The notes below the pieces were generated by a model, which saw nothing but the letters and a program-made list of their open reading frames with translations, was not told the origin of the DNA and did no database searches. From positions 1 through 41,815 of the forward strand of contig DYEC01000015.1 in NCBI GenBank assembly GCA_020725865.1: 41,815 nucleotides of DNA, in the 5' to 3' direction. This DNA comes from Anaerolinea sp. (GTDB taxonomy: Bacteria > Chloroflexota > Anaerolineae > Anaerolineales > Anaerolineaceae). Below, in pieces: positions 1 through 9,030 of this stretch; position 1 is the stretch's first letter, and each line of letters starts with the position of its first letter. The position numbers and the translations under genes are program-made.

Positions 1-1
1 C

Positions 2-280
2 ACGCGGTTCTCGGCGCAGGTGTACGTGCTGAAGAAGGAAGAAGGCGGGCGGCACAAGCCGTTCTTTCCTGGGTATCGGCCGCAGTTTTACATTCGGACG
101 ATGGATGTAACGGGGACGATCAAGCTGCCGGAAGGGGTAGAAATGGTAATGCCTGGGGACAACATCAACATGGAAGTAGAGTTGATAGTGCCGGTGGCGT
201 TGGAGCAGGGTTCGAAGTTTGCCATTCGGGAAGGCGGCTTGACGGTTGGAGCTGGTGTGATCACCCAAGTTTATGATTAG
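2..280 (+). CDS. tuf: Elongation factor Tu, C-terminal part (5' truncated by window edge)
   Basis: EF-Tu carries aminoacyl-tRNA to the ribosome as a GTP complex in the cytoplasm. Only the last 92 codons, domain III, are visible; the reading frame is open from base 2. Typical EF-Tu strings are present: [29 protein letters not shown] and the ending [12 protein letters not shown]. One residue departs from the EF-Tu sequences I remember: GGLTVGAG where GGRTVGAG is usual. The gene is followed 10 bp later by rpsJ, so this is the end of a str-type operon. The GTPase domain lies outside the window. Confidence 0.95.
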   Translation, partial: TRFSAQVYVLKKEEGGRHKPFFPGYRPQFYIRTMDVTGTIKLPEGVEMVMPGDNINMEVELIVPVALEQGSKFAIREGGLTVGAGVITQVYD

Positions 281-290
281 GCAGAAGAGT

Positions 291-599
291 ATGGCTAAAC
301 AAAAAATACGAATTCGTCTTAAAGCTTACGATCATCGAGTTCTGGATCAATCTGCTAGGCGCATTGTTGAAACAGCAGAACGCAGTGGTGCCCATGTAGT
401 TGGGCCGGTTCCTCTGCCCACTAAAATTGAGCGGTTTACTGTTCGACGTTCTACTTTTGTTGATAAAGATTCGCACGAGCATTTTGAAATTCGCACGCAC
501 AATCGCCTTATTGATGTCCTCGATCCAGATGCGAAGACAATTGACATGCTAATGCGACTCAACCTGCCTGCAGGCGTGGATATTGAAATCAAAATTTAG
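291..599 (+). CDS. rpsJ: 30S ribosomal protein S10
   Basis: S10 is a small-subunit head protein and, in many bacteria, the NusE transcription partner. The product is 102 residues, the usual family length, opening [16 protein letters not shown] and containing [17 protein letters not shown], which is characteristic of S10. The ATG at 291 is chosen over an in-frame ATG at 273 because it gives the normal N-terminus and has an AGAAGAG ribosome site just upstream; the 273 start would overlap the tuf stop. It follows tuf directly, while a hairpin and a new promoter separate it from rplC, so it probably belongs to the tuf transcript. Confidence 0.97.
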   Translation: MAKQKIRIRLKAYDHRVLDQSARRIVETAERSGAHVVGPVPLPTKIERFTVRRSTFVDKDSHEHFEIRTHNRLIDVLDPDAKTIDMLMRLNLPAGVDIEIKI

Positions 600-606
600 G
601 ATATTT

Positions 607-636
607 GAGATTGCCAGCAAAAATGCTGGCAATCTC
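607..636 (+). terminator. Perfect 12-bp hairpin after rpsJ
   Basis: GAGATTGCCAGC (607-618) and GCTGGCAATCTC (625-636) pair perfectly around a 6-nt loop. It begins 8 nt after the rpsJ stop. There is no long T-run behind it, so it may be a weak terminator, an attenuator or a 3'-end stabiliser. It lies directly upstream of the rplC promoter. Confidence 0.6.
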
Positions 637-665
637 TGGCACTTTGAGAATATTTGTGGTATAAT
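636..665 (+). promoter_or_regulatory. Extended -10 promoter for the rplC operon
   Basis: TATAAT at 660-665 is preceded by TGG at 657-659, giving the extended form TGGTATAAT. CTGGCA at 636-641 matches the -35 consensus at 4 of 6 positions with an 18-nt spacer. The predicted start is near 672, leaving a leader of about 157 nt before rplC. Confidence 0.7.
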
Positions 666-697
666 AAAAAGGTTTTGAATTCAAAGCAGTACAAGAG

Positions 698-760
698 CGG
701 TATTGTAGGCGCACGAAACAAAACATAGGGTGTCGCAGCAAGCTGCTGACTATACTGCCG
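698..760 (+). promoter_or_regulatory. Folded leader RNA upstream of rplC (candidate)
   Basis: CGGTATTGTAG (698-708) can pair with CTATACTGCCG (750-760) with one mismatch and two G-U pairs. The enclosed region holds a second inverted repeat, GCAGC then GCTGC (735-746). Ribosomal protein operons are often self-regulated through such leaders; the regulator here (for example L3 or L4) is a guess. Confidence 0.4.
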
Positions 761-828
761 GAGATGATGCAGCCAAGCCCAGGCTGACAGTCTCTTGAAA
801 ATAAACGTGATAGAAGGAGAAAACCGAG

Positions 829-1464
829 ATGTTTAAAGGGCTGATTGGCAAGAAAATCGGCATGGCTCAGATTTTCGATGAAGATGGTGTGGCAATTCCG
901 GTCACCCTTATCGAAGCTGGGCCTTGCTATGTTACTCAGGTTCGCCTACCCGAAAAGGATGGCTACTCTGCAGTCCAACTGGGGTTTGAGGAAACCAAAC
1001 CCAAACGCCTGACGGGTGGTGAACTGGGTCATCTTAAACGCAATAGTCTCAACCTGCCCCCCTTGCGTTTTCTGCGTGAGTTTCGAGTTAAGAATCCAGA
1101 AGTTTCCGAAGGGGACGTCGTTAAGGTAGATGTCTTCAATGTGGGTGAGCGAGTGGATGTGGTGGGCACCAGTAAAGGCCGCGGTTTTCAGGGAGGTGTG
1201 AAACGTTACCACTTCAAAGGTGGACCAAAGACCCATGGTCAGTCTGATCGTCACCGCGCCCCTGGCTCCCGTAGCTCTGGAACGACACCAGGACGTGTTT
1301 ATAAAGGATCGCGCGGTCCGGGTCATATGGGCAATGATCGGGTGACTGCGCAGAACCTGAAAGTCGCTATCGTTGACCCTGAACGCAACTTGATAGGCGT
1401 TAAGGGCGCTATTCCGGGCGCGCGCGGCGGTTTAGTATTGATTAAGGAGGCTCGGAAACAGTAA
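829..1464 (+). CDS. rplC: 50S ribosomal protein L3
   Basis: L3 is an early-assembling large-subunit protein whose long loop reaches the peptidyl transferase centre. The 211-residue product starts MFKGLIGKKIGMAQIFDEDG and has the family core KGRGFQGGVKRYHFKGG followed by the loop GSRSSGTTPGRVYKGSRGPGHMG, quoted here in overlapping pieces of family sequence. The ATG at 829 follows GAAGGAG (813-819). It is the first gene after the promoter at 636-665 and so heads the main ribosomal transcript. Confidence 0.97.
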   Translation: MFKGLIGKKIGMAQIFDEDGVAIPVTLIEAGPCYVTQVRLPEKDGYSAVQLGFEETKPKRLTGGELGHLKRNSLNLPPLRFLREFRVKNPEVSEGDVVKVDVFNVGERVDVVGTSKGRGFQGGVKRYHFKGGPKTHGQSDRHRAPGSRSSGTTPGRVYKGSRGPGHMGNDRVTAQNLKVAIVDPERNLIGVKGAIPGARGGLVLIKEARKQ

Positions 1465-1517
1465 GCGCATTTTTTATGTGCAAGACTGTTTTCGTGTATC
1501 AAGGGAGCGAAGCAACT

Positions 1518-2144
1518 ATGGTAGTGGATGTTTATAACATGGAGGGCCAGAAGGTCAACACGGTGGAGCTTCCACCGAGCATCTTTGAAGCCCCAATTTA
1601 CCTAGATCTGATGCATCAGGCATATGTTCGTCAGATGGCAAATGCTCGTCTGGGTACTCATGATACCAGAACACGCGGTGAAGTAGCTGGTGGCGGGAGA
1701 AAGCCCTGGCGCCAAAAAGGCACCGGACGCGCTCGGCAAGGTTCCATTCGCGCGGCCCAGTGGAAAGGTGGTGGTAAGGTGCACACACCTCACCCGCGCA
1801 AGTACACTCAGGCGATGCCATTAAAAATGCGCCGTATGGCGTTGCGATCGGCGCTTTCGGTAAAGGCTTCAGAAGCGGGTATTGTTGTGGTGGATGAGTT
1901 AAGACTGCCGGAGGCAAAAACGCGTTTGATGGCACAGGCTTTGGATACGCTGGTTGGAAATGCCAGTGCGCTTATTCTCATCCCGGCCAAGGAAAATTAC
2001 GAGATGGTTATTCGGTCGACCAGTAATATTCCGGATGCCAAAGTGTTGCTGGCCAATTATCTCAATATCCGCGATTTGATGGTGTTTGACAAAGTTGTGA
2101 TGCCTTTGTCGGCGCTGGAAGCGATAAACACCCATCTGGGTTAG
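1518..2144 (+). CDS. rplD: 50S ribosomal protein L4
   Basis: L4 (also called L1e) lines the peptide exit tunnel and in E. coli also represses its own operon. The product is 208 residues. GEVAGGGRKPWRQKGTGRAR, followed by QGSIRAAQWKGGG, is the conserved tunnel-loop signature; the C-terminal part reads RDLMVFDKVVMPLSALE. The frame is open to an ATG at 1476, but the ATG at 1518 is preferred because the family begins there and GGGAGCGA (1503-1510) sits just upstream. It lies between rplC and rplW as in the standard S10 order. Confidence 0.96.
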   Translation: MVVDVYNMEGQKVNTVELPPSIFEAPIYLDLMHQAYVRQMANARLGTHDTRTRGEVAGGGRKPWRQKGTGRARQGSIRAAQWKGGGKVHTPHPRKYTQAMPLKMRRMALRSALSVKASEAGIVVVDELRLPEAKTRLMAQALDTLVGNASALILIPAKENYEMVIRSTSNIPDAKVLLANYLNIRDLMVFDKVVMPLSALEAINTHLG

Positions 2145-2157
2145 GCTGGAGGAAAAG

Positions 2158-2460
2158 ATGAGCACAATTTATGATGTACTCCGCCGTCCATTGGTGACTG
2201 AAAAATCGAATTATCAATTGAGCAAACTGCATCAATACGCCTTTGAAGTGGCGGATGATGCCACTCGAACGCTCGTAAAAGATGCGGTAGAAACCCTGTT
2301 TAAAGTAACCGTACTGCGGGTAAATATCATCAATACACCAAGAAAATTGTCTCGCCGAGGCCGCAGTCGCCGGATTGGCATCCGAAAGAGCGGTTTTAAA
2401 AAGGCGATTGTTACCCTGGCGCCAGACGATCGGATTCCTTTCTTTGAAGGGGTAGAGTGA
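2158..2460 (+). CDS. rplW: 50S ribosomal protein L23
   Basis: L23 sits at the exit of the peptide tunnel and is the docking site for trigger factor and the signal recognition particle. The product has 100 residues, normal for the family, with the N-terminal RPLVTEKSN motif and the central [14 protein letters not shown] strand. GGAGG at 2148-2152 serves the ATG. Its stop codon overlaps the rplB start (TGATG), so the two are probably translationally coupled. Confidence 0.96.
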   Translation: MSTIYDVLRRPLVTEKSNYQLSKLHQYAFEVADDATRTLVKDAVETLFKVTVLRVNIINTPRKLSRRGRSRRIGIRKSGFKKAIVTLAPDDRIPFFEGVE

Positions 2461-3299
2461 TGGCTGTTAAAGTATATAAACCGGTAACACCCGGTCTGCG
2501 AGGTATGACCGGTTACTCTTTTGAGGAAATTACAAAGACCGAGCCGGAACGTTCGTTGGTTGTCGTGCTGAAAAAGCATGCTGGCCGTAATTTTTACGGC
2601 CGCGTTACAGTCCGTCATCGTGGCGGGGGCAATCGCCGTTTCTTGCGTGTCATTGATTTCAAGCGCGATAAACGTGATATCCCGGCGCGGGTCACAGCGA
2701 TTGAATATGATCCCAATCGCACAGCCCGCTTGGCACTGTTAACCTATGCGGATGGTGAAAAGCGTTATATTATCGCTCCGCTTGGTTTGAAAGTGGGTGA
2801 TGTCGTAATGGCTGGGCCTGGTGCAGAAATTCGCCCAGGTAATAGCCTGCCGATTTCCAGCATTCCGGTTGGTACGGTTATCCACAATATCGAACTGCGG
2901 CCGAATGGCGGTGGTCAGTTGGTACGTGCTGCGGGTGGATCAGCTCAGTTGCTGGCGAAAGAAGGCGACTACGCCCAGATCCGTTTGCCCTCTGGTGAGG
3001 TCCGGTTAGTGCGCCAGGTTTGTTACGCAACGATTGGACAGGTTGGCAATGTGGAGCATAGCAATATCAAACTGGGCAAGGCGGGACGCAAGCGCCATCT
3101 GGGCATTCGCCCGACCGTGCGTGGTACGGCAATGTCGCCGCGTGATCATCCGCACGGTGGTGGTGAAGGACGTCAACCTGTTGGTATGCCCGGACCGAAA
3201 ACTCCGTGGGGCAAGCCAACGCGTGGTTATAAAACCCGTCGCAACAAACAGACGGATAAGTACATCGTTCGTCGTCGCAATCAGGGCGGCGGTCGGTAG
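2460..3299 (+). CDS. rplB: 50S ribosomal protein L2
   Basis: L2 is a primary 23S rRNA binder needed for subunit joining and peptidyl transfer. The 279-residue product shows [37 protein letters not shown] and the C-terminal signature [17 protein letters not shown], which includes the conserved histidine of the peptidyl transferase region. The ATG at 2460 overlaps the last base of the rplW stop; a GTG three bases earlier is less likely. The C-terminus is very basic (RRNQGGGR). Confidence 0.97.
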   Translation: MAVKVYKPVTPGLRGMTGYSFEEITKTEPERSLVVVLKKHAGRNFYGRVTVRHRGGGNRRFLRVIDFKRDKRDIPARVTAIEYDPNRTARLALLTYADGEKRYIIAPLGLKVGDVVMAGPGAEIRPGNSLPISSIPVGTVIHNIELRPNGGGQLVRAAGGSAQLLAKEGDYAQIRLPSGEVRLVRQVCYATIGQVGNVEHSNIKLGKAGRKRHLGIRPTVRGTAMSPRDHPHGGGEGRQPVGMPGPKTPWGKPTRGYKTRRNKQTDKYIVRRRNQGGGR

Positions 3300-3337
3300 T
3301 CTGGTCCAGGAAATTTCTGGTAAGTGAGGGACGAATT

Positions 3338-3613
3338 ATGTCACGTTCTTTGAAAAAGGGGCCGTTTGTATCGCCCAAGCTACTCAAGAAGATCGAAGCT
3401 ATGAATGCTCGAGGCGAAAAGAAGGTCATTCGTACCTGGAGCCGGGCAAGCACGATTTTCCCGCAATTTGTCGGGCACACTATCGCAGTTCATGATGGGC
3501 GCCGTCACGTGCCGATTTACATTACCGAGAATATGGTGGGGCACCGGCTAGGTGAGTTTGCACCTACCCGACATTTTCGTGGGCACGTAGCAGAGAAATC
3601 AAGCAAGAGGTAA
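3338..3613 (+). CDS. rpsS: 30S ribosomal protein S19
   Basis: S19 is a small-subunit head protein that contacts S13 and helps bind tRNA. The product is 91 residues with the standard start [11 protein letters not shown], the core [16 protein letters not shown], and the signature [24 protein letters not shown] (3326-3331) is the ribosome site. It is 38 bp after rplB and 3 bp before rplV. Confidence 0.97.
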   Translation: MSRSLKKGPFVSPKLLKKIEAMNARGEKKVIRTWSRASTIFPQFVGHTIAVHDGRRHVPIYITENMVGHRLGEFAPTRHFRGHVAEKSSKR

Positions 3614-3616
3614 GCT

Positions 3617-3958
3617 ATGGCGACCGATATTCGTGCAAAACTAAGTTATTGTGGTGTTTCGGCTCAAAAAGCTCGCCTGGTGATTGATCTGGTGCGTGGA
3701 AAACCGGCGGTGGAAGCCTTGAACATCCTGAAATTTACACCTAAGGTAGCTGCTCGCCATGTGCATAAGTTGCTGTTGTCTGCGGTGGCTAATGCTGAGG
3801 AAAACTTTGGTGTCAGCCGGGATGATTTATATATTTACAAGATTACTGCAGACGAAGCCCCAACCCGTAAGTGGCGCCGCTTCGGTGCACGTGGACGGTT
3901 CAAACCGATTTTGAGACGTTCATCGCATATTACGATTGTGCTGCGAGAACAACAGTAA
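3617..3958 (+). CDS. rplV: 50S ribosomal protein L22
   Basis: L22 lines the peptide exit tunnel and is a known site of macrolide resistance changes. The 113-residue product has the N-terminal helix [18 protein letters not shown], and the beta-hairpin region [20 protein letters not shown], ending in [10 protein letters not shown]. The start follows the rpsS stop after 3 bp, with AAGAGG in the end of rpsS as ribosome site. Length and motifs are normal for the family. Confidence 0.96.
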   Translation: MATDIRAKLSYCGVSAQKARLVIDLVRGKPAVEALNILKFTPKVAARHVHKLLLSAVANAEENFGVSRDDLYIYKITADEAPTRKWRRFGARGRFKPILRRSSHITIVLREQQ

Positions 3959-3980
3959 AGGAAAGACACCAGGAGAGCAT

Positions 3981-4658
3981 ATGGGTCGAAAAGTTCATCC
4001 GATAGGATTTCGTCTGAAGATTAACCGCCCATGGGATGGGCGTTGGTATGCCGATGGTATGGAGTATACCGAACAGCTTCACCAGGATTTAGCCATTCGC
4101 AAGTTGGTGCATCAGGAAGCAGGTAAGGCGGGTGTCTCGTTGGTTGAAGTGGAGCGCTTCCCGGGTAAGGTGAAGGTTGTTATCAATACTGCCAAACCGG
4201 GCATTTTGATCGGCCGCAAAGGCGAAACGGTCAAGAAGATTCGTCAGGATTTGGAAGCATTGACCGGTAAAAAGATTGATCTGGAAATCAAGGAGATCAA
4301 GTATCCGGATTTGGATGCCCATCTCGTTGCGTTGAACATTGCCGGTCAGATTGAGCGGCGTGTCAGCTATCGCCGTGCAATGAAGCGCGCCATCCAGCAA
4401 GCCATGCGACAGGGTGCGCAGGGTTGCAAGATTGAAGTCGCTGGCCGGTTAAGTGGTGCGGAAATGGCGCGCAGCGTCTGGCTGCGCGAGGGTCGCGTCC
4501 CATTACAAACCTTGCGAGCGGATATTGATTTTGCCCGTGCAGAAGCATTAACCACTTATGGGCAAATCGGCATCAAGGTCTGGATATACAAAGGTGAGGT
4601 TTTGCCGGAAGTGGAAGAGAAAGTTGAAGCCACGGAAGGCGTGTATGTCAGTGAATAA
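3981..4658 (+). CDS. rpsC: 30S ribosomal protein S3
   Basis: S3 is at the mRNA entry channel of the small subunit and has helicase activity together with S4 and S5. The 225-residue product begins [17 protein letters not shown] domain with the motif [10 protein letters not shown] and a C-terminal domain with [20 protein letters not shown] are present. The frame opens earlier at 3936, but the ATG at 3981 gives the family N-terminus and has AGGAGAG (3971-3977) upstream. The acidic C-terminal tail after YKGEVLPE is common in S3 and of variable length. Confidence 0.97.
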   Translation: MGRKVHPIGFRLKINRPWDGRWYADGMEYTEQLHQDLAIRKLVHQEAGKAGVSLVEVERFPGKVKVVINTAKPGILIGRKGETVKKIRQDLEALTGKKIDLEIKEIKYPDLDAHLVALNIAGQIERRVSYRRAMKRAIQQAMRQGAQGCKIEVAGRLSGAEMARSVWLREGRVPLQTLRADIDFARAEALTTYGQIGIKVWIYKGEVLPEVEEKVEATEGVYVSE

Positions 4659-4704
4659 TCATAAAGCCGGGGATATTTCCTGGCTGGGATGAGAGGTTGT
4701 CATG

Positions 4705-5139
4705 ATGTTAATGCCAAAGCGAGTTAAATACCGCAAGCAACAACGTGGCCGAATGCGAGGTAAAGCATTACGGGGCGCCGAGGTGACATTTGGCGAGTTT
4801 GGCTTGCAAGCATTAGAACCTGGTTGGGTAACCGCGCGACAGATTGAAGCTGCACGCCGCGCTCTTGTGCGTGTGATGCGCCGCCGTGGCAAGTTGTGGA
4901 TTCGCATATTTCCGGATAAGCCCTATACACAAAAGCCTCCTGAAACCCGTATGGGCAAAGGGAAAGGTGGCGTGGAGTACTGGGTTGCCGTGGTTCGTCC
5001 GGGTCGTATTATGTTTGAAATTGGCGGACTGCCGCCTCATGTTTCTGTGGAGGCTTTAGAACAGGCAGCTTATAAATTGTCCATCAAAACTAAAGTTGTT
5101 GCGCGCCACGAGGGCGTTGTAGTAGGAGAGCAAGAATGA
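4705..5139 (+). CDS. rplP: 50S ribosomal protein L16
   Basis: L16 helps organise the aminoacyl-tRNA site of the large subunit. The product is 144 residues from [16 protein letters not shown]. Signatures are [20 protein letters not shown] and [19 protein letters not shown], which includes the conserved arginine-glycine loop. Two tandem ATGs occur at 4702 and 4705; the second gives the usual MLxPKR start and a better distance from GAGAGG (4691-4696). The 46 bp after rpsC contain a short inverted repeat (AGCC then GGCT). Confidence 0.95.
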   Translation: MLMPKRVKYRKQQRGRMRGKALRGAEVTFGEFGLQALEPGWVTARQIEAARRALVRVMRRRGKLWIRIFPDKPYTQKPPETRMGKGKGGVEYWVAVVRPGRIMFEIGGLPPHVSVEALEQAAYKLSIKTKVVARHEGVVVGEQE

Positions 5140-5348
5140 AAACGGCAGAGATTAGACTCTTGTCTACGGAAGAGTTGCGAACAAAACTGGCAGATGCACG
5201 CCAGGAGTTAATGAACCTGCGTTTCCAGTTTGTCACCGGGCAATTAACCGATACCAGCCGTTTAAGCAAAGCTCGTCGTGTAGTTGCGCGCTTTGAGACT
5301 ATTCTGCGCGAGCGCGAACTTGGCTTGAATCAGGAAGGTGTGAAATGA
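5136..5348 (+). CDS. rpmC: 50S ribosomal protein L29
   Basis: L29 is a small helical-hairpin protein near the tunnel exit, beside L23. The 70-residue product has the family pattern [18 protein letters not shown] then [16 protein letters not shown] and a second basic helix ending ETILRERE. It overlaps the rplP stop by 4 bp (ATGA), and its own stop overlaps the rpsQ start in the same way, so the genes L16, L29 and S17 look translationally coupled. Confidence 0.95.
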   Translation: MKTAEIRLLSTEELRTKLADARQELMNLRFQFVTGQLTDTSRLSKARRVVARFETILRERELGLNQEGVK

Positions 5349-5611
5349 ACGAGCGACGCCGTCTAATTGGGGTTGTCAAAAGCAATAAGATGACAAAAAC
5401 GGTAGTTGTCGAGATTAAGCGTACATTTCGACATCCCCTGTACCAGAAGGTGGTGCATGCTACAAAACGTGTTAAAGCCCACGATGAACATGCCTGTCAG
5501 GTTGGGGACGAAGTGCAAATTGTTGAATCTCGCCCGTTATCTGCTCAGAAACGCTGGGTTGTTGAAAAAGTCATCAAGCGATCTGTGGAAGATCTTGAGT
5601 CGGGAGAGTAA
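5345..5611 (+). CDS. rpsQ: 30S ribosomal protein S17
   Basis: S17 is an OB-fold protein that binds 16S rRNA early in assembly. The 88-residue product contains RRRLIGVVKSNKMTKTVVVE, a typical S17 N-terminus, and HPLYQKVVHATKRVKAHDE followed by CQVGDEVQIVESRPLS, the family signature. The start overlaps rpmC by 4 bp; rplN follows after 3 bp. Confidence 0.96.
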   Translation: MNERRRLIGVVKSNKMTKTVVVEIKRTFRHPLYQKVVHATKRVKAHDEHACQVGDEVQIVESRPLSAQKRWVVEKVIKRSVEDLESGE

Positions 5612-5614
5612 GCC

Positions 5615-5986
5615 ATGATTCAACAGGAAACACGTTTGAAGGTAGCCGACAACACAGGCGCACGCGAACTGCTGGTGATTCATATCATGGGCGGGTCTAA
5701 ACGCCGCTATGGTCATGTTGGTGATGTGGTCATTTGCACGGTTAAATCCGCTGCTCCGCAGGGTTCTGTTAAAAAAAGTGACATTGTCAAGGCGGTGATT
5801 GTGCGCTGTGCAAAGGAATGGCGGCGTGAAGATGGTTCATCTATCCGCTTTGATGACAATGCTGCGGTGATTCTGGATAATGAAGGCGTCAACCCGCGTG
5901 GTAGCCGTATTTTTGGCCCTGTAGCACGTGAGCTACGTGAGAAGGGCTTTATGAAAATCGTTTCCCTGGCACCGGAAGTATTATAG
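5615..5986 (+). CDS. rplN: 50S ribosomal protein L14
   Basis: L14 forms part of the inter-subunit bridge and binds the silencing factor RsfS. The 123-residue product starts [20 protein letters not shown], has the signature [20 protein letters not shown] and [20 protein letters not shown]. Length is exactly normal. GGGAGAG just before the rpsQ stop supplies the ribosome site. Confidence 0.97.
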   Translation: MIQQETRLKVADNTGARELLVIHIMGGSKRRYGHVGDVVICTVKSAAPQGSVKKSDIVKAVIVRCAKEWRREDGSSIRFDDNAAVILDNEGVNPRGSRIFGPVARELREKGFMKIVSLAPEVL

Positions 5987-6001
5987 GGACAGGAGCTGGA
6001 A

Positions 6002-6334
6002 ATGAAAGTGAAGATTCGTAAAGGTGATACCGTTGAAGTTATCGCCGGTCGTGATGAGGATAAAGGCAAACGAGGTGAAGTCATTAAAGTGATGCCGGAT
6101 GAACATCGGGTAGTAGTTCAGGGTGTCAATCTGCGCACCAAACATCAGCGCCAGGTTCAGGCGCAGGGTCGAACTGTGAACCCCGGAAAAGTTCGCTTCG
6201 AGTCCTCAATTGATATTTCAAATGTCATGTTGGTCTGCCCGAAGTGCAATAAGCCCACCCGGGTTGGCCTTTCGCGAGATGGAAACAAGGTGCAGCGGGT
6301 TTGCAAAGAATGTGCTGCTCTGATTGATGAATAA
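6002..6334 (+). CDS. rplX: 50S ribosomal protein L24
   Basis: L24 starts large-subunit assembly and later lies near the tunnel exit. The 110-residue product carries the KOW motif KGDTVEVIAGRDEDKGKRGE followed by VVVQGVNLRTKHQR. The C-terminal part contains CPKCNKPTRVG and VCKECAALID, two CxxC pairs that could bind zinc, as in many L24 proteins. AGGAG (5991-5995) precedes the ATG. Confidence 0.96.
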   Translation: MKVKIRKGDTVEVIAGRDEDKGKRGEVIKVMPDEHRVVVQGVNLRTKHQRQVQAQGRTVNPGKVRFESSIDISNVMLVCPKCNKPTRVGLSRDGNKVQRVCKECAALIDE

Positions 6335-6356
6335 ATGACCCGCGTGGAGTGTGCCG

Positions 6357-6899
6357 ATGAATAGGTTAAAAGAAAAGTACTTGAAGGAAGTAGCGCCAGC
6401 CTTGATGAAATCGTTGGGCCTGGGCAATGTGATGCAGGTTCCGCGCATTGAGAAGGTGGTCATCAATATTGGTTTAGGTGAAGCGCTGGATAATCCGAAG
6501 GCGTTGGACGCGGCAACCAATGATTTGATGATGATCACCGGGCAAAAGCCGATTATCACCAAAGCCCGTAAGAGCATCGCCAACTTTAAATTGCGCGAAG
6601 GTCGCGCGATAGGATGCAAGGTGACGTTGCGTGGCGAGCGAATGTGGGCATTTTTAGATCGCTTATTAAACATTGCATTGCCGCGTGTACGCGATTTTCG
6701 CGGGGTTTCACGCGATGCGTTCGATGGACGTGGTAGTTATACGTTAGGTTTGCGCGAGCAACTGATTTTTCCCGAAATTGAGTATGACAAAATTGACAAA
6801 ATTCGCGGGATGGAGATCACGGTTGTGACCAGCGCTTCATCTGATGACCAGGCAGCTTTGCTGTTGGAAATGCTGGGCATGCCTTTCAGGAAGGGTTAA
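6357..6899 (+). CDS. rplE: 50S ribosomal protein L5
   Basis: L5 binds 5S rRNA and contacts the P-site tRNA. The 180-residue product has the signatures [36 protein letters not shown] and [19 protein letters not shown], ending [14 protein letters not shown] at 6351 is in frame, but ATG at 6357 lies 7 nt behind GGAG (6346-6349) and gives the usual MNRLKEKY start. It is followed by one base and then rpsN. Confidence 0.96.
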   Translation: MNRLKEKYLKEVAPALMKSLGLGNVMQVPRIEKVVINIGLGEALDNPKALDAATNDLMMITGQKPIITKARKSIANFKLREGRAIGCKVTLRGERMWAFLDRLLNIALPRVRDFRGVSRDAFDGRGSYTLGLREQLIFPEIEYDKIDKIRGMEITVVTSASSDDQAALLLEMLGMPFRKG

Positions 6900-6900
6900 T

Positions 6901-7083
6901 ATGGCAAAGAAGTGCATGATGTATCGTGAAATGCGGCGAAAATATCCAAATCAGGTGCGAAATCGCTGTCGGGTTTGCGGACGCCCGCGCGGTTACCTGC
7001 GCCGGTTTGGGTTGTGTCGGATCTGTTTTCGTGATTTGGCACTCAGGGGACAAATCCCTGGCGTTGTAAAATCATCCTGGTAG
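6901..7083 (+). CDS. rpsN: 30S ribosomal protein S14, zinc-binding short type
   Basis: S14 belongs to the small-subunit head. The product is 60 residues, the short C+ (type Z) form, with zinc ligands in two CxxC pairs: CRVCGRPR and LCRICFRD. The typical C-terminus [11 protein letters not shown] is present. ATG at 6901 is preferred to the longer upstream frame (from 6844), which would overlap rplE and is not family-like. AGGAAGG at the end of rplE is the ribosome site. Confidence 0.96.
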   Translation: MAKKCMMYREMRRKYPNQVRNRCRVCGRPRGYLRRFGLCRICFRDLALRGQIPGVVKSSW

Positions 7084-7102
7084 GCAGGCGGAGGGAACAA
7101 CA

Positions 7103-7516
7103 ATGAGCGTGAACGATCCGATAGCTGATATGTTAACTCGCATTCGCAATGCGGTAATGGCTGGACAGACTGTAGTAGCGATGCCAGCCTCGAAAATAAA
7201 GCTCGAGATAGCTCGAATTTTGAAAGAAGAAGGCTTTATCGAGGATTATGAAGAGGTAGAGGGTAGTAAGCCTTCTCACAAAACCCTGCGCGTGCGGATT
7301 AAATATGTGGGTGAGCGACGCCAACGTCGTCCTGTGATCACGGGCATTGAACGGGTGAGTCGTCCTGGGCGTCGTGTTTATACTCAAAAGCAGAATATTC
7401 CCTGGGTGCTGTCCGGGATAGGTGTTGCTATCCTGTCCACCCCGAAGGGTGTCATGACCGGCCAGCGCGCCCGTCAATTGGGTGTGGGTGGCGAGATCAT
7501 TTGCAAGGTCTGGTGA
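7103..7516 (+). CDS. rpsH: 30S ribosomal protein S8
   Basis: S8 binds central-domain 16S rRNA and in E. coli represses the spc operon at L5. The 137-residue product begins [20 protein letters not shown], has [17 protein letters not shown] and ends in [22 protein letters not shown], the family terminus. GCGGAGGG (7088-7094) is the ribosome site. Order and length are normal. Confidence 0.97.
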   Translation: MSVNDPIADMLTRIRNAVMAGQTVVAMPASKIKLEIARILKEEGFIEDYEEVEGSKPSHKTLRVRIKYVGERRQRRPVITGIERVSRPGRRVYTQKQNIPWVLSGIGVAILSTPKGVMTGQRARQLGVGGEIICKVW

Positions 7517-7541
7517 CCTGCGGGAATAAGGAGGTAAGAAC

Positions 7542-8090
7542 GTGTCTCGAATTGGACGTTTGCCAGTCACTATTCCGGCTGGTGTGCAGGTCAATATTGA
7601 CGGAAGTGAAGTGCAGGTGAGGGGCCCCAAGGGCGAACTCAAACGCAGCTTCTCCCCGCTGGTTTCAATCTCGATGGAAGGGGACCAGCTACTTGTTCAA
7701 CGCAGCTCAGATGAGCCCACTGCGCGAGCGTTGCATGGAACGACGCGAGCCTTAATTCAGAATATGGTAACAGGCGTTAGCTCTGGCTTCACCACGATTC
7801 TGGAAATTGATGGGGTCGGGTATCGTGCGGAAATGGATGGTAAAAACCTGGTGCTTTATGTTGGATACTCTCATCCAGTTGTTGTTGAACCGCCAGCAGG
7901 TATTACATTTGATGTGGACACTAAAACACGGCAAGTGAAGGTGATGGGTTTTGATAAAGAGCAGCTAGGTCAGCTTTGCGCAAATATCCGCAAAATCCGT
8001 CCTCCTGAACCCTACAAGGGTAAAGGGATTCATTATCTGGGCGAGAAGATTCGCCGCAAAGCTGGTAAATCTGGAAAGGCCAAGAAGTAG
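7542..8090 (+). CDS. rplF: 50S ribosomal protein L6
   Basis: L6 lies near the factor-binding site of the large subunit. The 182-residue product begins [17 protein letters not shown] and ends with the signature [20 protein letters not shown] and the basic tail [12 protein letters not shown]. The start codon is GTG at 7542, backed by a strong AAGGAGGT about 7 nt upstream; no better ATG exists at the conserved N-terminus. Confidence 0.96.
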   Translation: MSRIGRLPVTIPAGVQVNIDGSEVQVRGPKGELKRSFSPLVSISMEGDQLLVQRSSDEPTARALHGTTRALIQNMVTGVSSGFTTILEIDGVGYRAEMDGKNLVLYVGYSHPVVVEPPAGITFDVDTKTRQVKVMGFDKEQLGQLCANIRKIRPPEPYKGKGIHYLGEKIRRKAGKSGKAKK

Positions 8091-8098
8091 GAGTAGCT

Positions 8099-8464
8099 AT
8101 GGCAAAATTATCTCGAAAAGAAGCCAGGTTGCGAAGACACCAGCGAGTGCGCAAGCATCTTGAGGGATCGCCGGAACGCCCCCGTCTTAATGTGTTTAGA
8201 AGCACCGCAGAAATCTATGCTCAGGTGATTGACGATCAGGCAGGACATACGCTGGTGGCAGCCTCGAGCATTGATCATGAACTACGTGATAAGGTCAAAG
8301 GCCTGAACAAAACAGAACAGGCTCGTCTGGTTGGCAAGACAATTGCCGAACGTGCCAGGGAAAAAGGCATTCACACGGTTGTGTTTGACCGTGGTGGCTT
8401 CAAGTATATTGGTCGGGTGAAAGCTCTGGCAGATGGCGCTCGTGAAGCCGGTCTGGAGTTCTAA
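8099..8464 (+). CDS. rplR: 50S ribosomal protein L18
   Basis: L18 binds 5S rRNA together with L5. The product is 121 residues with the basic N-terminus [20 protein letters not shown], the motif [20 protein letters not shown] and the C-terminal [20 protein letters not shown] stretch followed by EAGLEF. AGGAG overlaps the rplF stop, giving close coupling to that gene. Confidence 0.96.
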   Translation: MAKLSRKEARLRRHQRVRKHLEGSPERPRLNVFRSTAEIYAQVIDDQAGHTLVAASSIDHELRDKVKGLNKTEQARLVGKTIAERAREKGIHTVVFDRGGFKYIGRVKALADGAREAGLEF

Positions 8465-8493
8465 GGCGAAGAAACAGAAAAGAGGCTTTGACG

Positions 8494-9030
8494 ATGGACT
8501 TGATGGAATATACACCTTTGGTAGATGAACAGTACGATGAGCGCGTGATTGAAATTGCGCGCGTGGCGAAAGTGGTTAAAGGCGGTCGCCGGTTTCAGTT
8601 TCGTGTAACGGTGGTTGTTGGTGATAATCGCGGTAAAGTCGGACTGGGTGTTGGCAAAGCGAATGCGGTGCCGGATGCGATGCGCAAAGCCAGCGAGCAT
8701 GCCCGCAAGGCAATGAAAGATGTTGTCATTACCGGCACAACGATCCCACATGAAGTGATCGGCAAGGTCGGCGGGGCACGTGTGCTGCTCAAGCCAGCTT
8801 CACCCGGTACGGGTGTGATCGCCGCAGGCGGCGTGCGCGCAGTGTTGGAAGCGGCAGGTATCCGGGATATCTTAACCAAGTCGCTGGGGAGTGCGAATGT
8901 ACTGAATGTGGTTAAGGCAACATTCCTCGCCTTGGATCAGTTGAAATCTGCCGAAGAAGAAGCTGCCCGTCGCGGAAAATCCGCACAGGATCTCATTCCA
9001 TTCTGGGAGCGGAGGAAACAGCATGCCTAA
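8494..9030 (+). CDS. rpsE: 30S ribosomal protein S5
   Basis: S5 controls decoding accuracy and lines the mRNA entry channel. The 178-residue product has [37 protein letters not shown] and the loop [19 protein letters not shown], all S5 signatures, and ends with the DLIPFWERR region. An in-frame TTG at 8488 exists, but ATG at 8494 is well spaced from AGAGG (8481-8485). rpmD starts inside its last codons. Confidence 0.96.
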   Translation: MDLMEYTPLVDEQYDERVIEIARVAKVVKGGRRFQFRVTVVVGDNRGKVGLGVGKANAVPDAMRKASEHARKAMKDVVITGTTIPHEVIGKVGGARVLLKPASPGTGVIAAGGVRAVLEAAGIRDILTKSLGSANVLNVVKATFLALDQLKSAEEEAARRGKSAQDLIPFWERRKQHA

